Shown: piece after piece, positions 50,301 through 62,500 of the stretch
Layout of the letters: the number at the start of each line of letters is the position of its first letter
Numbering within the stretch: the stretch's first letter is position 1
Assembly (NCBI GenBank): GCA_035048485.1
Contig: CM068580.1
Span: 55,404,475-55,468,474, forward strand
Direction: 5' to 3'
Length of the DNA: 64,000 bases
Source: Pteria penguin
Taxonomy: Eukaryota > Mollusca > Bivalvia > Pterioida > Pteriidae
Notes under the pieces: generated by a model
Told to the model about the DNA's origin: nothing
Databases searched by the model: none
Seen by the model: the letters and a program-made list of their open reading frames with translations, nothing else
Translations under genes and position numbers: made by a program

Positions 50301-53300
50301 CTTGCACTCTTATAATAAATTCTCAAAACACATACCTGATAAAATTTGTTAAGGTTTAGATTTGTCATTAGGTGGTGCAACTATAGAGAATATTGTTTGT
50401 TACCTAATATTCTCTGCTTTTGTTTCAATTTCCTTTATTTATGCATAAGTGATATATAGGGATCTATTTAAAACATTTTAGATTACATTTTATTCTAGAA
50501 TTTCAGTTCAACACACTTTTGACATCATTTGCCTTGGTCATTTTCATATGTAACATTGGGACTTTGGTGAGTAATTTTGATCTTCTCGGCCCTATTTTTT
50601 AATTTTTCAATTCAGAAATTCATCAAAAAATGTGTTAAGAAATATGCTATATTGTTATCATTCAAAATCAATTAAAATAAAATTAATTTTATATGTTTAT
50701 ATGTGTTTCATTTTTATATATTTATATGACGATTCCCAAATTGGACAATTTTCTGATGTCAAAATAGTCAAGATTTGGTGACCATATTTTCTATTCCTAT
50801 GTATAAATTTTCTTCATACTTATAATGTTGTGCAATTGGACACTAAGGATTATAGATATAATTTTTTCTTGAAAACTGAATTTGCAGATTTTTGTAAAAT
50901 GCTGTTTTAAGTTGAGAAAAAAGGGATTTTTGAAAACTGATTTGGTATATTTACTGAATCCTATCCAGCACAGATATTGAAATAATTTTTTAAAAACTAT
51001 TTCACCATGGAGATTTTACTGAAAAATTAGTCCTTTCTGATTTTGATTTATGTTTTTGCTATATACACACATTTGGTAATGTTAAAGTTGTATGCCCTAC
51101 AGTTCGGTATAATTTCAAAAATTGGGGCATGTAAAACAAAATTGTATTTTCCTCGTATGGCTGAAGGTATTAACTTTGCGTTAATAATATTTTTTGTTGC
51201 TTCAAACCCTCGAAGATTTACAATTAATAAGAAAATATTTTGTAAAGTGGGTATTCCATAAATACAACCGTAACCTGACTTTGTGCATGCGCAGTTTAAT
51301 CAAAACAAATAAGATGAAGGGAGACTCCAAAAGCAGACTTGAATGCAGATTTTTAAAGTTACTCGTCAAGTTTATTTACTTCGCCCTCTATCAGTGGCCA
51401 TGATGAGGCGGCTTCCGAATTAGATCACGTGATAAGTTGGTTGTAAGCATTCTGTTTACAAACATTGCGTTTTAGACAGCCATATCTCACTTAATACGAC
51501 AAATTTGATCACAACATTTGCAAGGGTCCTTTCTTAATATGTTTTAGGCCTATATATATAATCAAAACAATTTAGAATAAATTAACCTATAATATGCACT
51601 TTACTAGCGAACATAAGGTATACAGCTTTAAAAGATATTAAATTGACCTTGTAGTACCTTTCAAGGGAATTCTAAATGTGCCTTTCTCTTTCATTCAAAT
51701 GAAGTAAAATATAGTGTTGCTTTTATATTGATTGTTTCAACAGGTTTTTGGCATTCCGATGGGTACTAATTGCAGGCCTCTTCTGGCCGACATATTTTTG
51801 TACTCTTTTGAAGCAAAATTCCTACAGTCTCTGCTCTCCAAAGGCAATAAACAATTAGCATCTCGGTTTAACTTTACATACGGATACATCGATCGTTTTG
51901 TCGATTAACAACCCTGTATTTAAGGATCACCTCAACATCTTATATCCAAAGATAAAACACAAATCACCAAGGACCTGCACACAAAAAATGACAACAGCAT
52001 AATATACACGGAACGACATTACAAAAATATTTGATTGTGCTGCAGTTACGATACCGACTTAGAACGGTCAATTGAAATAAGAAAGTAAGAAACGTCTCTC
52101 AATTGGTGTGGTTAAAAGGAACTCGAGATAAATGATACAAATGAGAGCGCATGTTCTGCTTCATACCTATATATACTCCAATTAGTGATTATGGTTCATT
52201 AGTAACCTCTCTACAACAAACGTAAATTTCACTTTCATTATTATCAACTTCCCTGTTCTTAGTAGCAACAAACCTTCATCTCCTGCATATGGCGTATTCA
52301 TTTCACAACTTATATGCTATGCAAGGGCACGCTCTAAATAGGAAAATTTCGTCAGGAGAGCGAGGCTTCTTGCCACGAAACTACTCTCACAAGGATATAT
52401 TAAGGAACGTTTGAAATTATCATTGAGGAAATTCTATGGTCGATATAAGGATTTATTGCTATTTCAGATCCCACTTTTAAGAATGTTAACCGATATTTTG
52501 GGACCTGACCATACAAACTAACTATCTTAACTTTATGACTACATTTGATTTGATATAATACGTATATATACAGACATTTGTTCACGTGCTTTACGACGCC
52601 GGAATATTAGTAAAACAACATTTAATACCTTGAATAGGATAACTTAACTCCGTGTTCTGGTGTCCTTCATGTGTTAATATGTGTATATTTATGTATTTAC
52701 TTGCTCGACTTGAAAAGTTGTTGCAGGACTTTTGCAACGGGTGTTCTATGTAACCAGGGGACGCTTACTCCTCCCGGGCATCTGGTCTCACCTCGATTTT
52801 ATTTGGGTTTGCATGTGTCTGATTATGACACTATACAAAATATTGTCCTTTAAATCAATTCAAGATATGGTTTACCCTTCGGTACTTTTTCGTTTTACTT
52901 GAATCATATGTAAACAATACGTTGAAAATATCTATATACTGACTTTACAATTGCCTATCAAATTATCACCACTGGCTTGCTTAAAATGCAATTGATATTC
53001 ACTTACTCTCAGGTCAAAGGTTTTCATAATATGCATTGCCTCTTTTAGCAGTGTTGAGTTTCGTCCTTCTAACACCCGTTTACGATGACGAAAACTCTCT
53101 AAGAAATACTCATCAGGTTGTGAAAAAGTCTTAACACTAGTACTGTATAAAATCATCGTCTGAAAATAAGAATTATGAAATTTTACAGAAGCCCAGGTTT
53201 TCTTGTTGTAATCAGAAACTTTAAGAAATTTCTGAATATGATATACTCATTACGTGAACGGATACAAATTTATGTATTGTTTGTTTGTTTTAGAAGGGGT

Positions 53301-53554
53301 GGGGGATTCAAACTTTTGGAAAAACATCAACCCCAAAAATGTGTGCATGTCAAATTTTCCATAAATCATGGTATATATTTTGCGAATTCCAGGGTTCTGA
53401 CCCCCAACTACTAGATTTGATCATGTATTAAGGTTATATCTTAATATTCTATTTCATTTCTTGGCTCAGCATGTATGTACACACGATTTTCACCAATTTT
53501 CCTCCTTAAGATAGATATCATATTCAGATCAAATGTTTCAGCAGAACTATTTAA

Positions 53555-53592
<38 letters not shown>

Positions 53593-56500
53593 AACAGGTA
53601 AGGCATCCGACGTCCAAATGGATAACAAACACCAGTTACTTTCGTATTCTACAGTTTCGCATTATATTTATGGACATTTAATGACTTATTTATAATATAA
53701 CGTGTATAAAAATCTCCTGTATACATAAGTTATATAAAATATCATATTTTATTTAAGATAATTGATTTTTATTTTGTTATGTTGATGGACGGGAAAAAAT
53801 CTTTATTTATGGATTATCAACTGGCGATAAAATTTCACATTAATACTCTTGTCCTGGTATACACTGGCATCATAATTGTATTCTCCATTAGGTAACTCTC
53901 CTCTATAGTTATAGACATGCTGCTTAAGATAGATAAAACCAAGCTGTTTGGATATTTAGAAAAGCTTCAATAGTTACCGTTTCCATGATTCTTTTACAAC
54001 GAAGATTCCAATATATATCTTCATGTGCAATCCATGGCGTCAGGCAATTCCAACAAAACCTTTCCCCACACATGCACTCCGTGTTCGGGCACCAATCCGA
54101 TTTCTCCATTTTCTCTGCTCGATACTGGCAAGATGGACATCGCTTAACATTTACAAAAGAAACCTTGTCTTCATCAAACCCATTGGCATGTCCTATATTT
54201 AAAATGTTTTACGTCAAAGCATTTCTCATAACAATTGATTACATTTCTAGAATTATATATTGAAAAAAAAGAGAATAAACGGTGAAATATGTCACAATCG
54301 TTGTATTGCTTTACATAAATCTATTGCTCATTAAATATTTACGAAGTCATGAATTCTTTGGTATTTAGACTCCAACCAAATGTCCCTAATTAGTGAACAA
54401 ATTCTATTTTATCTCTGGAATTCCCTTTGTTTTGGTAGATTCTATGGCCACAAAATTTCACATATTTATTATCATGTAAATCTATAAACCTATTTTTATA
54501 GAGGAATGTAAATAATAAGCCAGCCAGATTTGGAACTATTTGAATTTGGAACCTCTAATAGAGGTGTTCACCCATCTCCTATTTGCATGGGACACCTTTT
54601 GTCGAATACTCAAAACATGTAAATAATATGGGAATATTTTTGCTTGTATGAGATTAAGGTATAATAGGATGGTATATGATTCACATGTCCACACTATTAG
54701 TAAACTTTATTACAAGTTTAGTACTAAACTTGATTCCAAGTGCACTTCAAGTTTAGTTTATTTTCTATATACATGTACATGTACATGTACTATATTTTTC
54801 TATTAAAACAATTTTTTATATATAACATATGCATTTGTACATAACAAGACAATTATTTCTATAATGTTATACGAAACTGTATTATTATAATAAACAAACG
54901 TGAAAGGTAAACTTGGTGTCACGTGATAGTGAACATCAAGACGGAATTACTTTAAAGTAAACTTGATATCAAGTGCCTTTTATGACTGGTTTTCAGGATG
55001 AAAAACTAAACTTAAAGTGCACTTTTCAAGTGCACTTGAATGTAAGGTTAGGACTGCACCCAACTGTATGTAAGCAACGCCGCTCAAAACATTGTATCTA
55101 AGTGGAGAACCACGGACTCCTATATACATAAAAGTAACCCAGGTGGCCAAATTAACTGTCTCCCTTTCGGTCAGTCACAACAATGTATTAAATACAGGTG
55201 AATCTCCTTAAATCGAGCACTGACAACTCGAACTTCTCGTCGACCTGTCTAATTTTGAAGGCCCGATCTTAATCTTTATATATATACTCAATCGAGTAAT
55301 AGAGAGTCCACTGAAGTATAGCTTTTCCTCTTGACAGAATAATAAATACAGTATTTTTCATGAAATACATGTATATTAAAAGGACATAAGCATATACCCA
55401 TAATAATACCACCTGTATTAAGCGAGCACCTGTCTAAAACGATCACATTTCTCTGTTTCTTGCTACTGTCTATACAACTTATTAAGACACCATCTGCCTT
55501 AAGTGGCCATTTTCCAACCATCTCTATGAAGGTCGTTTAAAAGTTAAGGTGTACTAATATCAGAAGGAATATCCTCGAGTTTAACTCTATCATTTCATTC
55601 CTAATATAAAAGATACTTCAAAGAATACACTATTAAAACTCTATAATTTACAAAATAGGTCATGCAATTAAACTAAAGCTAACAATCGTTTGTCAGAGAT
55701 CTTAAACTTAAACAAAGTATCACTAGTAAACTAATCTAGTAACAGGTATACCATTTTCCCGAAGAAATTTGACATAATTTTCTGCCTGTGCACAAGTTGC
55801 CGGCCAATGTGCCTCGGTCTGACAGTTCATACACCACATTTGTGAGCATGTGCAGTGGACAGTTGTATCCTTTGCAGAGTGTAGAACATCTGTAATCACA
55901 ATAGAAGACGTATGTACACATAAAGCATGTAAAACCAATCATACATAACAGATACCACATCTTTGTTTCGGTAACACGGACATATGAAAGAATAGCAAAA
56001 TTCACGTTAAAGTTAACTCCAAGCTAAATGGATTGCAAAAGACAATTGAAACTTAATTCACGGTAAGTTCATGGTCAAATACTGAAAAAAGACAGTGATC
56101 CAGAGGATAGTTACATGTAAAGTTAATTACGAGGTAAAATGAACGATCAGGTTGTGAAGTTTGTAAAGAAAGGAAAAGCTGACAGATTAAACAGTGAATA
56201 TTTGCTTTAATACGTCAAACATACACGATGCATATTAAGAATTAGAAGTCAACGTTTCGAACAAGAGAAATGCCCCTTCTGTATTTTGAAATAAGTACGT
56301 CGGTGTGTCTTACCAAATGTGACATTTATTGTGCAAGAAAATAGGAATAAATGGTAATGAGAATATCATTAAACTAGATATTTGTATAGATAAATTATCA
56401 TAACTAAAAAAAACCCATATATGTTGGCATTGCTTTATTGCCCTGTCAGTTCGTGTCGGTAACAACATGTGCGACTGCGATACCTTAGGAATTGTTAGTC

Positions 56501-59500
56501 ATTTAACAAGAGCATAGAACTAGTATTTATGACATGTCAGTGATAGTTTTTCCAGATTATCTTCATTAGGTTATTCTCACTTACCAACATTTTGAAATTT
56601 TCAATTCCCATTTAGCCAACATTTTGATTTTACACATGAATACGCAACAGGTTAATTTACGCTATAGTCTGTATCTATTTAACCGAATCGTGAATCGTAA
56701 AAACGGAAAATAAATATATAAAGTTAAGTGACATATATGATTCCGGAATTGTGTGGGGTTTTTTTCATCTTTTTAATGTTTTACTTCATATATTTCATTC
56801 ATTCTATTTGGAAAAGAAATTCTTTAAAACAAAATAGTGTTATTATTGAATAATGAATTCTTTGAAACAAATCGGAAACCTATTTTGATAATGTGGTATT
56901 TTTTGTAGTGAACACATGTTCACAAAAATACATATAATTAATTAAATTCCAAATATATATTAAGAACATTGTTAAGGCGGCTTCATGAAACAAATATACG
57001 CCAACTTCAGGAATGTGATGTAATTTAAATAATAACAATAATATGTATTTGTGTATATGACTTCCATATACATGTTTCATTTGTATTCATAATGGCAAAT
57101 ATTTATTTCTTGAAGAATCTTAGAAGAGGGTTGTATTTACTCCACGCAGGATTTAAGTTTTTTTGTGAGAATCAGACGTGTAGAACTGTGCTACTGGCGA
57201 TGTGTTTCAAGTTTATCATTATGACGTTTTGAAATAACGAGATTCTCGTTATGAAATGATAAAAAAGTTAACATTTCATGTTATTTACTTTTTTTTCAAA
57301 GTTTGATGGATGTATACAAATGTTCAATATGTATTCACGATTATTATCATTACGTTTTAAATATGAAAGTTGAAACACAGCGCTTACGGCTCGTTGGTCT
57401 CCCCTTCCCTCAATCATACCAATATAATAATTATTGGCATAATTGAAAGGGTGGGCAACGAGCTGAAAGCCCTGTGGTTGAAATAACAAGTTTTTAGGGT
57501 TTTTTTCTTTCGAGTGGCGGGGGTGTTATGACTGATTGATGCCATATTAACATATGTCAATTATTAATAATTCACATAAAATAACTCACTTGTTTTGTAA
57601 TTCATGTTATGAAAAAATTGAGAGGTTAAACATTTCATGTTTTTTTTTACGAATTATTCAAATATTGATTGATACAATGTTTATTTATGTCTAATATTAA
57701 TTTTATTAATATTTTAACCATTCATGTCATGAAAATAATTACATGCTAAATTATAATGTTATTTAAGCAAAATACGAAAGTAACTGGTGTCACATGACTA
57801 TGGCACTAACAACAATGTACCACAGTGGACAGAATACTGCTAAATGATATCGTGCATTAAAACAATAAAAAACAGTGTAATTTATAATATATAGTTATTT
57901 AATCCAATATTTTATATAAATGAAGATATTTGCAAACTTATACATACGCAATACCAAGATGAAATTAACATTTCTTAATTATTAATATATAAATAAGTAA
58001 ACATTGCAATTTTTCTCAATTCCTGTTTCTTCTTTTTCCAAAAATCGTAAGAAAAGTAGATAAAGACCACAGTTCAGATAGCAATATATGCGTATTGTTC
58101 TCCAATATACACAGATTCCCACTAAGCCAACATTTTTTCCTTACCTGAGCATACAAAATTTCAAATTTGCTGGCTAAGTGGGAACACACCGTTCATTACC
58201 ACAATTTTCTTGATACAGGGATCCTCAAACGAAATGTTCACACACATTTTAATAAAATTCAAATGCTAACAGTCCTCACCATCAGATGGGACTGCTACAA
58301 CCTTATCACAGTAATTGTTTGGGCACCATTTCCATTTCCCGGAATTCTCCACGACGCATTCCAAATTCCTTTGCATCCAATTGTTAAAGAGTGCCGATGG
58401 TATCAAACTTGATATTGTGATGTAATCCAGTATAGTGCCACATTTACGTTCCTAACACAACAAGCATACAGATTATTGTTAAAGCAATACATGTCCCTCA
58501 CCGGTTTCTGTCGTAACTCTTCCAAAATAGGTCAATCATAACCAAACTTAAGCTGGACCTGTAACTCGTTGATACAAAGCCATATACTAAATTTTAAGTC
58601 AATAGTTAATAACTTCAAAGGTTGCAAAACGTCTGGAAACCCAATGTTTCCCTAAGAGACGGACAGACAGACAGAGTGGATAACTACAGTCCCCTACGGT
58701 TTTACCGCGGGTGGTTAATAATATCTTCTGTAACCACCTTAGATATTGTTAAATATGTATCATGCTTCATCATATGTTAGTGACATGTGTATAATGATAA
58801 TAAGTAAAGTGTCATTCTTTGAGAATATTTCCACTATGTGAGGGATTTTCATCAAACTTCTTGCATATTTCTTGTATTGACCACATATGGCATATCCATA
58901 ATTCAGATATAAGATGTTGTTTTGTTATCGTGGTGTCGTGCATAAAATTTGTTTCAGATTCCCTTATCTTTAAGAAGTATATGTAGACTGAAAAAGAGCA
59001 TAAGTACATTTCTTTATAAGATGTTTGAATCTCTCAATAAATACAAATTTTACAGAAAATTAACATACTGATAGCGTTTCAAACACAATCAATTTCTGCT
59101 TATATCTCCCAAAATATGGCTCGAGATGAAAAACCTAGAAATGAACATTTATTCTTCAAATCTTAAACTGGAGATAGTAGAATTTTGACTTTGTATTCAA
59201 GATTTAAACCATAAACGCACTTTACAGTGCAAATTTAATGAAAGACGGAAACATGTCTGTTAACGCCCATCTTAATGATTTTATCTTTACAGATGAGCAT
59301 GTAGAATATAAGTGGAATATGTAGAAGGAAAGGTGGTGTTTTAAACAAAAGAAATTATTGACTTTAAAAATTGAGATTATGGTCATTGAAAAAAAGCAGA
59401 CGAAAAGAGAAAATGAGTCGAGGATAAGAATGTAATACTAAAGATGAATGTCTTGAGCTGTGTTCACGCCCTTCACTTCCTTGCTGATAGATATGATAAC

Positions 59501-62500
59501 TGTATGTGTATCTAACTCACCATACATTCAATTTTCTTTGCGCCGTTCTTCACTCTTTCCATTATATACCGAGATAAGCATTTATTGCAAAACGCATGTC
59601 GACACGGCATCAAAACAGTGTATTCTACGTCATCATCGTATGGCAAGACACAAATGTCACACATAACTTCATTCAAACGTTGATGGACATGTATATTTCT
59701 AATAACTGACGGGGCAATGTCTAAATCCACCTAAAAGTAAACAGCAAAGAAGTACCGAAGGGTTAACAATATCTCGAATTCCGTGGAATAAAAAGACAAT
59801 GTCAAAACAAATGCATCTTCTTTCAAAAAAAGGTAAATGTGACTTAGTCCTAAGTCAGTATCGTAACTGCACTATAATCGAATATTTTTGTGATAACCTT
59901 ATGTGTTTTGTCATATCTTTACATTATATACTGTATATTTCCGTGGTTACTTCTGTCATATGGCTGAGTCAGAAACTTTTCTTTCTTTCTTTAGTTAACA
60001 AATGTAAATTAAAGTCATTGACAATATACTATTCAGTATAACTTTTTCACATTAATATCATTGTTCAAAACATGCCAAATATATTTTTGACGTAGAAAAT
60101 TGTGTTATTCTCCTGTGACGTCACAATCCAAGCATTTAATTAATAAAGAAAATCCCCATAATTTTTTTTTCAGACAGCGAGTCCCTTACATTATGTACAA
60201 TGGGAAAATATACTGGAGACTTACAATATCATTTGACGGGTTATTTTCTAAAAGAGCGGATGCCTCTTTTACATTCTTGATCTGGAAATGCTTCTGGTAA
60301 CCCATTAGTTTTCCTATCAGATCCAGATGTGGAGTTTTAAATTCATGTATTCTGTCTTTGGATAATAACAAGTTTTCGATCTGTCTTGCCAAAAGATTAT
60401 CGTTCTTATTATTCCTGGTTGTAATCCTGAAATACAAGAAAAAAGAATGTACTTACGAAACAAAATGAGAAATGCACAAAATTGATTCAGTTCTCTGTCA
60501 TTTTGGTGTAAAAACAGCGTGAAAAACATCTTTTTCAAAAATATTCCGGGAAAACGTGCAATTCAAGTAGGGTATATACATGTATATACAGATATTTGTT
60601 CACCTGCGTTTCCGACACCGAAATTTCAAGCAGGCAGCATTTCTGGCCTTGAATGGGAAATTTGACTTCGTGTTCCTGTCTCCTTCGTATGTTCATGCGT
60701 GTATATTTATGTATTTACCTCTTCGATTTGAAAAAAATATTGCAGGACTTTTGCCACGGGTGTTGCGTGCAAACAGGGGACGCTTACTCTTCCCGGGCAC
60801 CTGGTCTCACCTCGATTTTATTGGGATTTGCATTTGTCTGAATATGACACTAAACACGATATTGTCCCCTTTATTCCATGGACTAAGAGATATGGTTAAC
60901 TCTTCGGTACTTCTTCGTTGTTTACTTGACACGACTAGCATTGCACTCTGTATATTTAGTGCTTAATTGTATATGAGATTAATCGATTTTATTCAGCATA
61001 TTTTAGCCCTAGCTTGCTTATTATAATATGTTAGTAAATGTCTGTTACACACTTTTGCTGTTTAGCAGTTGTTGCCTTCTGGGCTGCTGCACGTCCCATG
61101 CACAGAATGTCCGCCATAGTGTATACCTCTGTATCATTCTCCAAGAGACTCTGCCGCATATTATCAGTTATTACTTTTGTAAGATCCGCTCTACTGCTGT
61201 GGATGCGGAGTCTGGAAAAGAAAATAATAAAATCTAAATTAGCATCCACTTATATGTTATATGTATTATGAGTTTTATTATAATTATTCTACTATTGGAA
61301 TATCTAAAACATCGTCGTATTGTTGAAATATTGTACGTATAGCAAATTGCTTTATTTAGTAAATATAAGACACTGACCTATATATTGCATGAAGCAGAAT
61401 GTATTGAAACCATTATCAAGAAAAATATTTCTAATCAAAATGCAAAATATCACAAAGATATACGAACATTTTGTCCTGAGAGCGAGGCTTCTTGCCACAA
61501 AACTACTCTCACAAGGATATATTGAGAAACGTTTGAAATTGTCACTAAGGAAATTCTGTGGTCGTTATAGGGATCTTTTGCAATTTCAGATTCCTCTTTC
61601 AAAAATGTTAACCGATATTTTGAGACCTGACCATACAAAATAACCATCTTAAATTTTTGACTATACTTCATTTGACATAATACGTATATACATGTATACA
61701 CATACATTTGTTCACCTGTGTTTCTGACACTGGAATTTCAGGCAGGCAGCATTTCTTGCCTTGAATGGGAAATTTTGACTTCGTGTTCCTGTCTCTTTCG
61801 TATGTTCATGCGTGTATATTTATGTATTTACCTCCTTTCTTGAAAGGTTGTTGCAGGACTTTTGCGACGGTGTTGCATGCAACCAGGTGAGGCTTACTCC
61901 TCTCGGGCACCTAGTCTCACCTCGATTTATTTGGGGTTCGTATTTGTGTGAATATGACACCAAACACGATATTGTCCCCTTCATTCAATGAACTATGACA
62001 TATGGTTTACCCTTCGGTACTTCTTCGTTTTTTACTTTCAAATGGGGTTACCGGGACGACCCTCGTGTTTGTTTGAATGATAAATCGTAGAACATATATT
62101 CGTGAAATAATTTGGTACGCAATGTTCGCATTTCGATAACTTATGTCTATTAAGCGATGTTCAAGGCCTTGAGTGCCGAAATCGAAAGCTTAAATTTTTG
62201 AAGAGCAAAGTCATTACCAAATCGACCTAAATGTGAAATCCAAAGAACCTATCTTGGGAGAGATCTGAGATAAACCGTATTCCTAAGATTTTAACCCACA
62301 CTTGACAGAGGCGAGAATCCAGCGCTTTCACTCAGCAGGTATTTGAGAGTTCCTTATTGTTGTATACAGGTAAATTGATTCTGAATAGATAAGTCAATTA
62401 TTGACACACGCTCGAATGAGTGAAGATGGAGAATTGTGATTGGTTGATAAAGATTTTACGTCGTTTTTATTCACATAGAATCAGGAGGTTACCAACCTCG

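Noticed and set aside
60745..62035. Hammerhead ribozyme in the Penelope-type 3' ends
   Set aside because: Penelope-like elements often carry one, but I did not find the CTGANGA...GAAA core on either strand. A covariance-model search would be decisive.
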